The notes beneath the pieces are model-generated. The model was not told the DNA's origin, made no database searches, and saw nothing but the letters and a program-made list of their open reading frames with translations. Below are positions 16,687-25,392 of a stretch of DNA of 64,000 nt, in pieces; positions within the stretch are counted from its first letter, which is position 1; every line of letters starts with the position of its first letter. This stretch comes from Rhizobiaceae bacterium (lineage in GTDB: Bacteria; Pseudomonadota; Alphaproteobacteria; Rhizobiales; Rhizobiaceae). The position numbers and the translations under genes are program-made. The stretch spans positions 126,001 to 190,000 of the forward strand of contig JAHBYZ010000003.1 of assembly GCA_019635695.1 (NCBI GenBank), read 5' to 3'.

Positions 16687-17382
16687 TCAGTCGAACTGCG
16701 CCACGAGCCCTTCCGCCATTTTCACGGCAGCCAGCACGCCGTCGATCACCGGCACGGGCACCTTGCCGCGCAGCGCCGGCGCCTGCCCCGCCAGCCCACC
16801 GGAGCCGAGCAGGATCGCTTCGGCCCCGTCCTGCTCGACGGCGTCGAGAATGGTGCGAAGTATGCGGGCCTCTGTCTCGCCACCGTTACGCGCCGCGTCA
16901 GCGACGCCGACGCCGGCCGCCCTGACCGTGCAGATGTCGGCCGCGCCATAGCGCTCCAGCAAATCGTGGATGCCAGGCACGGCGGAATGCACCGTCGTGA
17001 TGATCGAGAAGCGCCGCGCCACCGTGCGGGCGGCGGCGATGCCGGCCTCGCAAGTGCCGACCACGGGCACTTTCGCGAGCGCGCGCGATTCGAAAAGGCC
17101 GATGTCGTCGAAGCAGCCGAACACATAGGCGTCGTAGCGTTCGGCCATGCTCTCGCGAACCAGTGATATGACCCGCGGCACCGCCATTTCGCGATGTTCG
17201 GCGGTCTCGATCGAGAACGGCCCCGTCGCAGGATTGACCACGGTGAGGCCGGTGGCGGGGAAGATGACCCGCGCGGCGGCGTCGCGAATCGCTTTCGTGA
17301 CGGCCGGATTGGTGTTGGGGTTGATGACGAGGAGGCGCCGCGTCGGCGCCTCCCTATGCTTCTCCTCCGCTCCCGCCATCAT
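16687..17382 (-). CDS. Asp/Glu/hydantoin racemase superfamily protein
   Basis: A 231-residue member of the cysteine-dependent racemase superfamily. The N-terminal INPNTNP motif and the first active-site Cys in VFGCFDDIG (about residue 88) match hydantoin/allantoin racemases. The position of the second catalytic Cys, usually LGCAG, reads LGSGG here, so Ser replaces Cys. That substitution would not support the standard two-base racemisation and points to a one-cysteine reaction, such as decarboxylation or isomerisation, or loss of activity. It is the last gene of the TRAP operon and overlaps dctM by 4 bases, so it probably acts on the imported compound. Confidence 0.75.
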   Translation of the reverse strand: MMAGAEEKHREAPTRRLLVINPNTNPAVTKAIRDAAARVIFPATGLTVVNPATGPFSIETAEHREMAVPRVISLVRESMAERYDAYVFGCFDDIGLFESRALAKVPVVGTCEAGIAAARTVARRFSIITTVHSAVPGIHDLLERYGAADICTVRAAGVGVADAARNGGETEARILRTILDAVEQDGAEAILLGSGGLAGQAPALRGKVPVPVIDGVLAAVKMAEGLVAQFD

Positions 17383-18683
17383 CGGCCAGCCAGAGTGTCC
17401 GGCAGCCACATGACGATGCCCGGGAAGAACATCAGCAGGATGGTGAACGCCATCATCACGAAGACGTAGGGCAGCGCGCCCCAGACCACGTCGGCATAGC
17501 TGCCGCCGTCCTTGCGCACGCCGTGCACGACAAAAAGGTTCATGCCCACCGGCGGCGTTATCAAAGCGATCTCGCACATCAGCACGATGAAGATGCCGAA
17601 CCAGATCGGGTCGATGCCGACGGCCACGACGATGGGGATGACGATCGGCACGGTGAGCACCAGCATCGACATGGCGTCCATGAACATGCCGAGCAGCACG
17701 TAGAACACCAGCAGCGCCAGGAGCAGCGAGATCTGGCTCAGCCCCAGCGAGGCGATCCACTGCGTCATCGCCTGTGCCGCGCCGGTCATCGAGATGGTGA
17801 CGTTGAGCAGCAGTGCGCAGACCAGCACGATGATGACCATGCCGCTGGTCCGGGCCGCCTGTATGGAGCATTCGATCAGGAATTCCACGCTCAGGCGGCC
17901 GTTGAGCGCCACGAAGACGAGCGAGATGATGACGCCGATCGCCGCCGATTCCGTCGGCGTCGCCAGGCCGCCATAGATGGAGCCCATGACGACGGCGAAG
18001 ATGACGAAGGGCGGGATCAGGTATTTGCCGAGCGCCAGCTTCTGACGCAGCGGCATGTCGACCAGCTCGGTCGCCTCCGCGCCGGCGTTGCGGTGCGCGA
18101 AGAAGATGTAGAGCGAGAAGCTGAGGGCGAGCAGCAGGCCGGGGATCAACCCGCCGGCAAACAGCTGGCCGACCGACGCGTTGGCGAGCGAGCCGTAGAC
18201 CAGCAGATTGATGCTCGGCGGGATCAGGATGCCGAGCGTACCGCCGGCCGCCAGCGAGCCGAGCGCGGCGCGCATCGGGTATTTGTACTGCTGCAGCGCC
18301 GGCAGCGCGATGGTGCCGACGGTCGCCGCCGTCGCCACCGACGAGCCGGAGGTGGCGGAGAACAGCGTGCTGGTGGCGATGTTGCTGTGCAGCAGTCCGC
18401 CCGGCAGCCGGGCCAGCCACACCGCGAGCGCATCGTACATGCGGTCGGCGATGCCGCCGCGCAGCAGCAGTTCGCCGAGCAGCATGAACAGCGGAATGGC
18501 GAGGATCGACGGGCTGTTGACGGTGGACCAGATGACACCGCCCATCATGTCGACCAGCGGCATGCCGTACATCAGGTAGCCGCCGAGCGCGCCGACGGTG
18601 ATGATGGAGACCGCGACCGGCATGCTGAGGAACATCAGCACCAGCATGGCGGCGAAGCCGGCGAAGACGATGCCAATGCTCAT
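17379..18683 (-). CDS. dctM: TRAP transporter large permease subunit (DctM)
   Basis: A 434-residue, very hydrophobic protein with about 12 membrane segments, the DctM size and pattern. It begins SIGIVFAGFAAMLVLMFL and contains repeated motifs such as LGILIPPSINLLVYG and ITPPVGMNLFV, typical of the DctM substrate path. It forms the inner-membrane channel with DctQ and uses an ion gradient to import an organic acid delivered by DctP. Starts and stops overlap both neighbours by 4 bases. The substrate is unknown. Confidence 0.92.
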   Translation of the reverse strand: MSIGIVFAGFAAMLVLMFLSMPVAVSIITVGALGGYLMYGMPLVDMMGGVIWSTVNSPSILAIPLFMLLGELLLRGGIADRMYDALAVWLARLPGGLLHSNIATSTLFSATSGSSVATAATVGTIALPALQQYKYPMRAALGSLAAGGTLGILIPPSINLLVYGSLANASVGQLFAGGLIPGLLLALSFSLYIFFAHRNAGAEATELVDMPLRQKLALGKYLIPPFVIFAVVMGSIYGGLATPTESAAIGVIISLVFVALNGRLSVEFLIECSIQAARTSGMVIIVLVCALLLNVTISMTGAAQAMTQWIASLGLSQISLLLALLVFYVLLGMFMDAMSMLVLTVPIVIPIVVAVGIDPIWFGIFIVLMCEIALITPPVGMNLFVVHGVRKDGGSYADVVWGALPYVFVMMAFTILLMFFPGIVMWLPDTLAGR

Positions 18684-19249
18684 CGCACCGCTCCTTCGCG
18701 CTTCTTTAGATCGTCGAGCTCCGCCTGCAACTCCTCCGCCGCCGTGACCGACCCGAAGCGGCGCGACAGCGCCGGCCAGTCGCGGCGGGCGAGTAGCCGC
18801 AGCGCCTGCAAAGCGAGGATGATCGCGGCGATGGGGAAGGTGGCGGACGCGACCAGCCAGACGCTCTGGGGGTAGATGAGCGGCGTTGCCCACTGCGTTT
18901 GCGCGATCGAATTGTAGGCAAAGGTGTCCATCACCGTCTGCACGGTGAAGTAGAAGAAGTAGCCGCCCAGCACCGCCATCGCGACGACGCTGAGCGCATC
19001 CAGCGTCGCCTGTGCCGGCCGCGAGAACAGGCTGGTGAGCTGGTTGATGCGGATATGCGATTTGTGCACCAGCGCTACCGTGAATGCGAGCGGGGCGGCC
19101 ACGGCAATCGCGTAGCCGCCGAGTTCGTCGATGCCGCCGAGCGTGACGGAGAAGAACTTTCGCAGAAGGGTCTCCGCGGTGATCGCGAAGGACAGGAGGA
19201 TCATCAGGACCCCGAAGATTATCCCGAGAATGCGCGCATAGGCCTGCAT
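18680..19249 (-). CDS. dctQ: TRAP transporter small permease subunit (DctQ)
   Basis: A 189-residue protein with four predicted membrane segments, the DctQ layout. The basic motif RKFF after the first segment and GGIDELGGYAIAVAAPLAF in the second are usual in the family. A charged C-terminal tail (EELQAELDDLKKREG) may be a short coiled coil. It lies between DctP (25-base gap) and DctM (4-base overlap). Confidence 0.88.
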   Translation of the reverse strand: MQAYARILGIIFGVLMILLSFAITAETLLRKFFSVTLGGIDELGGYAIAVAAPLAFTVALVHKSHIRINQLTSLFSRPAQATLDALSVVAMAVLGGYFFYFTVQTVMDTFAYNSIAQTQWATPLIYPQSVWLVASATFPIAAIILALQALRLLARRDWPALSRRFGSVTAAEELQAELDDLKKREGAVR

Positions 19250-19274
19250 CGTTCTTCTCCGCAGGAGGCCGCGG

Positions 19275-20309
19275 CTACAGGCCGAGCTGCGAGCCGACGG
19301 CCGCGCGCCAGGCCGCCTCGCAGTCGGGCGCGACCGCGTTGCACTGCTTGGCCCAGATCGGCAGCGACACCTCGCCGACGGCTTCGGCAACCGTCTTCAG
19401 GTCGGCTTCCGACACCGCCGCCGCAGTGAGGCTGTATGGCTTGCCGCGCTCGCACGGTGTCTGGCCGGTGTTGCAGCGCATGGCGTCCTCGTAGAGTTCC
19501 TCGGAGAAGGCCCAGATGTCGCTGGTCAGCGTGCCAATCGCGGCGGCAAGCTTTGCCTGCTGCTCCGGCGTGAACTTGGCCCAGCTGTTGGAATTGATGG
19601 CGTAGCCGTTGACCGCCAGCTGCAGCGCGATCGGCAGCACCGTGGTGGTCGCCTCCGGCCAGCCGCCGGAATTGGCCGAGGCCGGGCCGGTGATGGCGCA
19701 GTCGACCACGCCGCGCGCCAGCGACTGCTGCACCTCGCCGAACGGCATGGAGATGCCGGTGGCGCCGAGCTTGGCGACGAAATTGGCGGCGCTCTGGTCG
19801 CCGACGCGGACCTTGTGGCCGGAGAGGTCCGCCAGCCCCTTGATCTCCGGCTTGCAGAAGATCACCTGCGGGCCGGCCGGCCACACGCCGAGCAGCTTGC
19901 CGTTGAACTGGCTTTCGATGCGAGCGGCCACGTAGGGCATGAAGGCGTCGATGTGCTTCCTGCCCGCCTCGTAGCTGGTGTTGAGGCCGACGAGATCGAG
20001 GCCCAGCACCGACGGCTCGTCGCGGCTGACCTGTGGTCCGCGGATCGAGACGATGTCGAACAGGCCGGACTTGAGGATGCGCAGTCCGTCTGTGTCGGGG
20101 ATGCCGGCGACGTCGACCGGCAGGTACTCGACCTTGATGTCGAGGCCGGAGGTCTCGGCGAGCTTCTCGAAGAAGGGCTTTTCCTTCTGCTGCGCGATCA
20201 GGCCGGAGCCCGAAGGCTGGCCGAGCACGCGCAGGGTGATGGTTTCCGCTCGCGCCGGCGCGATCGCGATCAGCGTGGCGGCGGCTGCGAAGAGAATGCG
20301 ATTCGACAT
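19275..20309 (-). CDS. dctP: TRAP transporter substrate-binding protein (DctP)
   Basis: A 344-residue periplasmic binding protein. Residues 1-21 form a signal peptide (ILFAAAATLIAIAPARA, cleaved after Ala). The mature part follows the DctP pattern with an Arg-containing substrate region (GHKVRVGDQSAANF). The start at 20309 follows AAAGGA seven bases upstream. It is the first gene of the TRAP-racemase unit. Three palindromes matching the RpiR-type operator lie upstream. TRAP binding proteins usually take carboxylates, and the linked racemase-like enzyme suggests a chiral or substituted carboxylate or cyclic amide. Confidence 0.88.
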   Translation of the reverse strand: MSNRILFAAAATLIAIAPARAETITLRVLGQPSGSGLIAQQKEKPFFEKLAETSGLDIKVEYLPVDVAGIPDTDGLRILKSGLFDIVSIRGPQVSRDEPSVLGLDLVGLNTSYEAGRKHIDAFMPYVAARIESQFNGKLLGVWPAGPQVIFCKPEIKGLADLSGHKVRVGDQSAANFVAKLGATGISMPFGEVQQSLARGVVDCAITGPASANSGGWPEATTTVLPIALQLAVNGYAINSNSWAKFTPEQQAKLAAAIGTLTSDIWAFSEELYEDAMRCNTGQTPCERGKPYSLTAAAVSEADLKTVAEAVGEVSLPIWAKQCNAVAPDCEAAWRAAVGSQLGL

Positions 20310-20438
20310 GAGATTGTCCTTTCCCTCTGGACTGTGTCCGGTTCGCCTGATTTTTCCGGAGCGGCGCCGCGGTTGCCCCAACGGGTTCCGCTGCGTTCGA
20401 TCCTACCAGAAAGGAATGCCAGTTTCATGCCATTATTT

Positions 20439-20465
20439 GTGAAATCTCAGTTTCACATATGAAAC
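20439..20465. promoter_or_regulatory. Overlapping RpiR-type operators upstream of dctP
   Basis: GTGAAA-N6-TTTCAC (20439-20456) overlaps GTTTCA-N4-TGAAAC (20450-20465). The first has the same arms and spacing as the palindrome in front of the RpiR gene at 21430-21447. It lies about 130 bases upstream of dctP. Confidence 0.6.
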
Positions 20466-20501
20466 AATGACTTAGCAAGATACAAGCCAACGCAAGTTCC
20501 T

Positions 20502-20515
20502 GAAACCCATGTTTC
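20502..20515. promoter_or_regulatory. Third RpiR-type operator half-match GAAAC-N4-GTTTC
   Basis: GAAAC-CCAT-GTTTC repeats the core of the GTGAAAC-N4-GTTTCAC palindrome 50 bases downstream of the rpiR stop (minus-strand sense). It is probably an additional site for the same regulator. Confidence 0.45.
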
Positions 20516-20564
20516 CTTTGCCTGATTGATAATCTGGCGTTTCAGAACTCTGCCCAAATCGTGG

Positions 20565-21422
20565 TCAGAGTTCTTCCAGCCCGTCGTTGATCGCCTCGAT
20601 GCTGCGCAGCCGCTTTCGCCCTGCGCCGGCGGCCTGCTCGATGCAGCGCGTGGCGATCAGATGGCACAGCGCCATCACGGAGACATGGCTGAACAGCGGG
20701 CCGGGCGCCAGCGTCTGGCAGCGCAGGTGCCAGGTTGCGCCCGCGCGGTAGGTCTCGCCCTCGTCCGTGACGTAGAGCAGCTTGCCAGATGATCGTCCGA
20801 TCTGGTCGAGGACGAGGTCCATGCGGGCGATGCGCCGGCGTAGGCCGAACACGATCACCACGTCGTCCGCGGTCATGCTGACCAGGTGCTCGCCCAGCGT
20901 CTGGCCCGCACCGGGTATGGCGACGATGTTTTCCACCACCTGCGTCAGCTGCCATTGCAGATAGGCGGCGAATGGGTGGCTGGCGCGGAAGCCGACCACC
21001 CACACCTTGCGCGCGGCGAGCACGGCTGCCGCGATCGCGGTCACTTGCGTCTCGGTCAGCGCCGTGAACGTGGCCTCGATGTTGGTGATCGCCTGGGCGG
21101 CATGTGCGGCGACCGACTGCTCGCCGCTGGCGTCTGTCGCGGTGGCGAGGAACAGCCGCGACCCGGTCTGCTTCTCCAGGCGGGCATGGCGGCGCGCCTC
21201 CTCGTAGTTCTCGTAGCCGAGCCGCTGGATGAATCGCGAGACGGTCGCCTTGGAGACATGCGCCAGCGCGGCGAGTTCCTGCGCCGAATAGCTGGCGAGC
21301 TCGCCCGGAAAGTCGCAGACAAAATCGCCCAGCCGCCGTTCCGCCGGGCGCAACTGCGGCAGCGCCTCGCGCACGCGGGTCAGGAAGGAACGCTGCTTTG
21401 CCGCTGTCGGGGTCGCCATCAT
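20565..21422 (-). CDS. RpiR/MurR-family transcriptional regulator
   Basis: A 285-residue regulator. The HTH (ELAALAHVSKATVSRFIQRLGY) lies at residues about 48-70 and a SIS domain at about 125-265 (VWVVGFRASHPFAAYLQWQL...). It lies immediately upstream of the TRAP operon on the same strand, and palindromes shared by the two promoters make it the probable local regulator. Two tandem ATGs (21422, 21419) are possible starts; spacing from GAGG slightly favours the second. RpiR proteins with SIS domains usually sense phosphosugars, which is unusual for a TRAP carboxylate system. Confidence 0.85.
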   Translation of the reverse strand: MMATPTAAKQRSFLTRVREALPQLRPAERRLGDFVCDFPGELASYSAQELAALAHVSKATVSRFIQRLGYENYEEARRHARLEKQTGSRLFLATATDASGEQSVAAHAAQAITNIEATFTALTETQVTAIAAAVLAARKVWVVGFRASHPFAAYLQWQLTQVVENIVAIPGAGQTLGEHLVSMTADDVVIVFGLRRRIARMDLVLDQIGRSSGKLLYVTDEGETYRAGATWHLRCQTLAPGPLFSHVSVMALCHLIATRCIEQAAGAGRKRLRSIEAINDGLEEL

Positions 21423-21429
21423 GGGCCTC

Positions 21430-21447
21430 GTGAAACCGGAGTTTCAC
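21430..21447. promoter_or_regulatory. RpiR autoregulatory operator GTGAAAC-N4-GTTTCAC
   Basis: A perfect 18-base palindrome, GTGAAAC-CGGA-GTTTCAC, ends 8 bases before the rpiR start codon and so would overlap the ribosome-binding site and transcript start. The same arms recur upstream of dctP. This is the strongest copy. Confidence 0.68.
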
Positions 21448-21492
21448 GATAGCCGCAGCGCGGCGGCGAGGGCAACGAGCCGGCGGCGAAAC

Positions 21493-22533
21493 TTAGCTGG
21501 CGGCGGCGAGCGCCCGAAGGCGTATGCCTGAGGCGTCGAAATGGTGGATCTTGCCGGCGTCCGCGGCGAGGCTGAGCGTCTCGCCGGGAGACACCCGCCG
21601 CACGCCTTCCAGCTTGGCCACCAGCGGCTCGGCGGCGCCGATGTCGACATAGAGGATTGTGACCTCTCCGAGCTGCTCAACCAGCGAGACGGTGCCGGAA
21701 AACAGCGGCGTCTCGCCGGCCGCGGCGATGCGCAGGTGCTCCGGACGCACGCCCAGCTTGGCAGCGGCGGCGGGGTTGCCTTTGCGGGCGCCGGCGGCGA
21801 TATCGACCACGTTCATGGCCGGCGAACCGATGAAGCGCGCGACGAACAGATTGGCCGGCGCCTCGTAGAGTTCCAGCGGGCTGCCGACCTGCTCGATGCG
21901 GCCGCCATTGAGAACGACGATGCGGTCGGCGAGCGTCATCGCCTCCACCTGGTCGTGGGTGACGTAGATCATCGTCGTGTCGGGCAGCTTCTGCTTCAGC
22001 CGCGCGATCTCGACTCGGGTGGCCACGCGCAGCGCGGCGTCGAGGTTGGAGAGAGGCTCGTCGAACAGGAACACCTTGGGGTCGCGCACGATGGCGCGGC
22101 CGATGGCGACGCGCTGGCGCTGGCCGCCGGAGAGCTGGCGCGGCAGGCGGTCGAGGTAGTCGCCGAGCTGCAGCATGTCGGCGGCCTCGCGCACCTTGCG
22201 TTCGCGCTCGGCCGCGGGGATGCGCGCCAGCTTGAGGCCGAAGCCCATGTTTTCTGCGACGGTCATGTGCGGGTAGAGCGCGTAATTCTGGAACACCATG
22301 GCGATGCCGCGCTTGGCCGGCACGACGTTGTTCACCACCGTGCCGCCGATGGCGATGGTGCCGCCGCTTATGGCTTCGAGCCCGGCGATCATCCTGAGCA
22401 GGGTCGACTTGCCGCAGCCGGACGGGCCGACGAACACGACGAACTCGCCGGCCGAAATGTCGAGGTCGATGCCGTGCAGGACCTGCACGTTGCCGTAGGC
22501 CTTGGTCACCGCCCTGATGGTCACTTCAGACAT
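21493..22533 (-). CDS. ABC transporter ATP-binding protein, MalK/UgpC type
   Basis: A 346-residue ATPase with Walker [10 protein letters not shown] at residues 37-45, signature LSGGQRQR, Walker B VFLFDEP and the switch His in VTHDQ. A C-terminal regulatory TOBE/OB domain follows (about 240-346), as in MalK and UgpC. The importer with a family-1 binding protein and two permeases encoded at 27.7-30.7 kb has no ATPase gene of its own, so this is its probable partner. The two units are divergent and share a regulatory region. Confidence 0.9.
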   Translation of the reverse strand: MSEVTIRAVTKAYGNVQVLHGIDLDISAGEFVVFVGPSGCGKSTLLRMIAGLEAISGGTIAIGGTVVNNVVPAKRGIAMVFQNYALYPHMTVAENMGFGLKLARIPAAERERKVREAADMLQLGDYLDRLPRQLSGGQRQRVAIGRAIVRDPKVFLFDEPLSNLDAALRVATRVEIARLKQKLPDTTMIYVTHDQVEAMTLADRIVVLNGGRIEQVGSPLELYEAPANLFVARFIGSPAMNVVDIAAGARKGNPAAAAKLGVRPEHLRIAAAGETPLFSGTVSLVEQLGEVTILYVDIGAAEPLVAKLEGVRRVSPGETLSLAADAGKIHHFDASGIRLRALAAAS

Positions 22534-22555
22534 GGCGTTCTCCGGTCTTCCTGTT

Positions 22556-23581
22556 TCACGCGCCGATCGGCGCGTCGGGGCGGATCAGTTTCTCGTGCCG
22601 CAGCTCGGCCCAGAGGTCAGCCGGTATCTCACGGCGCATATGGCCGAGATTGTCGTTGACCTGCGCAGGGCTGAACGAGCCGGGTATGACGGAAGTCACC
22701 TGCGGGTTGAGCAGCGGGAACTGCAAAGCGGCGGCGATCAGAGGCACGTTGTGGCGGGCGCAGACCGCCGCTATGCGACGGGCCTTGTCCAGCTGTTCCG
22801 GCGTCGGCTCGGCGTAGTTGTATTTCGCACCCGGCACCGGCCCGGTGGCGTAGAGGCCTGAGTTGAAGACCGCGCCGATGACGATGCCGACGTCGCGCTC
22901 GACGCAAAGCGGCAGCTCCTTCTCCAGCGTCTCCTGCTCGCCGATCGTGTATTTCAGTGCCAGCAGGAAGAAGTCGAGCTCGAACAGTTCGAGCAGGCGC
23001 GGGATCATGCCGAGCTCGTTGATGCCGGCGCCGATGGCGCGGATGGCGCCGCCTTCCTTCAAGTCGCGCAGCGCCCGCCAGCCGCCGGTGGCAAGCTGCC
23101 ACAGCCGCGCCTCGACCATGGCCGGAGACCCCTGGTGCCAGACGTCGAGGTCGTGGATCAAAAGCATGTCGACGCGGTTCATGCCCAGCCGCTGCAGGCT
23201 GTCCTCGTAGGCACGCATGACGCCGTCGTAGGAGTAGTCGAAGCGGTGCTCGAAATGCAGGCCGCCGGCCCAGAAGCCGGTGTCGAAGCGGTCGGGGTGT
23301 TTCGGCGCGCTGAGGATGCGGCCGATCTTCGTGGACAGGATCACGTCCTTGCGCGGCTGGCGGTAGAGGAAGCGGCCGACGCGGTGCTCGCTCTGGCCGC
23401 GGCCGTACCAGGGAGCGGTGTCGTAGTAGCGGACACCGGCATCCCAGGCACCAGACAGGGTCGCCTCGGCGTCCTGCTCGGTCACCTTGGTGAAAAGCTC
23501 GCCGAGCGGCGCCGCGCCGAAGCCGAACTGCGGCAGCATGACGCCGCTCTTGCCGAGACGGCGAAGCGCAAATGGATCCAT
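22556..23581 (-). CDS. Aldo/keto reductase, sugar 1-dehydrogenase-like
   Basis: A 341-residue aldo/keto reductase. The catalytic tetrad is readable: Asp and Tyr in YYDTAPWYG (near residues 54-60), Lys in ILSTKIG (near 85) and His in LLIHDLD (near 143). Members of this branch include D-threo-aldose 1-dehydrogenase (L-fucose dehydrogenase) and pyridoxal 4-dehydrogenase. With a lactonase and an SDR in the same operon and a rhamnosidase and sugar importer in the divergent one, oxidation of L-rhamnose, L-fucose or a similar sugar to its lactone is the likely role. It is 22 bases from the ABC ATPase. Confidence 0.8.
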   Translation of the reverse strand: MDPFALRRLGKSGVMLPQFGFGAAPLGELFTKVTEQDAEATLSGAWDAGVRYYDTAPWYGRGQSEHRVGRFLYRQPRKDVILSTKIGRILSAPKHPDRFDTGFWAGGLHFEHRFDYSYDGVMRAYEDSLQRLGMNRVDMLLIHDLDVWHQGSPAMVEARLWQLATGGWRALRDLKEGGAIRAIGAGINELGMIPRLLELFELDFFLLALKYTIGEQETLEKELPLCVERDVGIVIGAVFNSGLYATGPVPGAKYNYAEPTPEQLDKARRIAAVCARHNVPLIAAALQFPLLNPQVTSVIPGSFSPAQVNDNLGHMRREIPADLWAELRHEKLIRPDAPIGA

Positions 23582-23603
23582 GCTGCCGCTCCTCCTGTTG
23601 TCG

Positions 23604-24353
23604 TCAGTAAGTGGCCCGGCCGCCGGACACGTCGAAGATCGCGCCGGTGGAGAACGAGCATTCCTGCGAGGCGAGCCAGCAGACGAGCGCGGTCACCTCC
23701 TCGACCAGACCGAACCGGCCCATCGGGATCTTGGAGAGCATCATGTCGATGTGCTGCTGCGTCATCTGCGCGAAGATCTCGGTCTTCACCGCTGCCGGCG
23801 TCACTGCGTTGACGCGGATCTCGGTGCTGGCGAGCTCCTTGCCGAGCGACTTGGTGAGGCCGATCACCCCGGCCTTTGAGGCCGAATAGGCCGAGGCGTT
23901 GGGATTGCCTTCCTTGCCGGCGATGGAGGCGATGTTGACGATGCGTCCCCAGCCGCGCTTGCGCATCAGCGGCACGGCCGCGCGGCAGCACAGGAACGTG
24001 CCGTTGAGGTTGATGTCCATCACCTTGCGCCAGTCGGCGACCGGGTAGTTTTCCAGCGTCGTGTTCGGCCCGGTGATGCCGGCGCTGTTGACCAGGATGT
24101 CGAGGCCGCCGAACTGCGCTTCGGCCTTGGCGAAGCCAGCGCCGACGGAAGCCTCGTCGGCGACGTCGACGGCGATGCCCGCCGCTGCCTTTCCGATGCT
24201 GGCGGCGGCCTGCGCGGCACGCTCGCCGTTGATGTCGGCGACCGCAACCTTGCCGCCCTCGGCTGCAATGCGCCGGGCGATCTCGAAGCCGATGCCGGTA
24301 GCCGCACCGGTGACAAGGGCGACGCGCCCGCTGAACCTGCCTTCACTCGTCAT
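23604..24353 (-). CDS. Short-chain dehydrogenase/reductase
   Basis: A 249-residue SDR with the cofactor motif TGAATGIG (residues 15-22), NSAG, the catalytic Ser in NIASIAG and the Tyr-x3-Lys pair in YSASK. Asp at ADIN after strand 2 suggests NAD+ preference. In the operon it sits between lactonase and aldo/keto reductase. In non-phosphorylative 6-deoxyhexose pathways an SDR oxidises either the sugar or a 2-keto-3-deoxy acid; either position is possible here. Confidence 0.83.
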   Translation of the reverse strand: MTSEGRFSGRVALVTGAATGIGFEIARRIAAEGGKVAVADINGERAAQAAASIGKAAAGIAVDVADEASVGAGFAKAEAQFGGLDILVNSAGITGPNTTLENYPVADWRKVMDINLNGTFLCCRAAVPLMRKRGWGRIVNIASIAGKEGNPNASAYSASKAGVIGLTKSLGKELASTEIRVNAVTPAAVKTEIFAQMTQQHIDMMLSKIPMGRFGLVEEVTALVCWLASQECSFSTGAIFDVSGGRATY

Positions 24354-24373
24354 GTGTTTCCCCGCTGCCTCCG

Positions 24374-25228
24374 TCAGATGCCCAGACGGTAGGTCTTGAT
24401 GGCGTTGTCGCGCCAGAAGCGGCGCAGGTCGGTTTCTGCCGCACCTTTGAGGTAGTCGTCCAGCAGGGCGATCCAGCGCGACGGCTCGACCGCCTGCAGC
24501 GTGACGGGCCAGTCGCCGCCGAACATGGTGCGCTCAAACCCGAACGCCTCGAAGGCGACGTCGAGATAGGGGGTCAGGTCGGCACGTTTCCAGTCGGGCC
24601 TGGCTTCGGTGGCGACGCCGGAAATCTTGCAGACCACGTTGGGGAATTTCGCCAGCTCGCGCATCTGCGAGGCCCAGGGCAGCATCTTGCCGTCGCGGAT
24701 TGCCGGCTTGCCGATGTGGTCGAGGATCATCGGCACCTCCGGCAGCTTCTCGACGAAGCGCAGGATGTTGGCCATGTGCCGATGGTCGATGCAGATGTCG
24801 AAGGACAGTCCGTGTTGCGGCAGCAGCCGCACGCCCTCGATGAAGTCGGGGCGTAGGCAGAAGTCGATGTCGTCCTCGAACTGGATGATGCGGCGGATGC
24901 CGCGCAGGATCGAATGGCGCTTGAGGTGCAGCAGGTCGGCCTCCGCGGCCTTGCCCTTCTCCAGCGGCGCCCAGGCAACCATGGCGCGGATGCGCGGATC
25001 AACTTTCGCCTGCTCCGCCACCCAGTCCGCTTCCTGCATGAAGGCGGAGAAATCGGCTTCGCACTGGAGGAAGACCATCGCCTCAACCTCCACCGAGGAA
25101 AAGGCCGTCCGATACTCCTCAAGCAGATAGGGCCGGTTGAGCAGCGCGTTGCCGTCCAGCCACGAATACCGGATCAGCTTCGGATCCCAGATGTGCAGAT
25201 GCGTGTCGACGATCGGAAATGCCGGCAC
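24374..25228 (-). CDS. Amidohydrolase-family lactonase (L-fuconolactonase/L-rhamnonolactonase-like)
   Basis: A 284-residue amidohydrolase-2 protein. It starts PAFPIVDTHLHIWD, with the metal-binding HxH. ILDHIGKP (near residue 165) and FGGDWPV (near 240) supply further ligands and the catalytic Asp. The GTG at 25228 lies six bases after GGGAGGGAG, a much better start than an ATG 47 codons earlier. Relatives hydrolyse aldono-lactones of L-fucose, L-rhamnose or galactose. As first gene of the minus-strand operon it faces the GntR operator at 25356. Confidence 0.8.
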   Translation of the reverse strand: MPAFPIVDTHLHIWDPKLIRYSWLDGNALLNRPYLLEEYRTAFSSVEVEAMVFLQCEADFSAFMQEADWVAEQAKVDPRIRAMVAWAPLEKGKAAEADLLHLKRHSILRGIRRIIQFEDDIDFCLRPDFIEGVRLLPQHGLSFDICIDHRHMANILRFVEKLPEVPMILDHIGKPAIRDGKMLPWASQMRELAKFPNVVCKISGVATEARPDWKRADLTPYLDVAFEAFGFERTMFGGDWPVTLQAVEPSRWIALLDDYLKGAAETDLRRFWRDNAIKTYRLGI

Positions 25229-25355
25229 GTTGAACTCCCTCCCAAGAAGAACCGGCGGCGCGGTTGGGGCCGCGCCGCTTCGGCCGCCGACCATGCTGGC
25301 GCGCCTTGCCGGGCAAATCGCCTCTTGTGTCGACGCAAGCGATATGACACATGTG

Positions 25356-25372
25356 GGGTTGTAGGACAACCC
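25356..25372. promoter_or_regulatory. GntR-type operator GGGTTGT-AGG-ACAACCC
   Basis: A perfect 17-base inverted repeat whose core, TTGT-N3-ACAA, matches the T-x-G-T-N3-A-C-x-A layout of FadR-type GntR sites. It lies in the divergent gap, 20 bases before the FAD-oxidase start and 127 bases before the lactonase start. The GntR gene two genes downstream is the obvious binder. Confidence 0.68.
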
Positions 25373-25392
25373 TATTGTTGAACATCGAGGCG

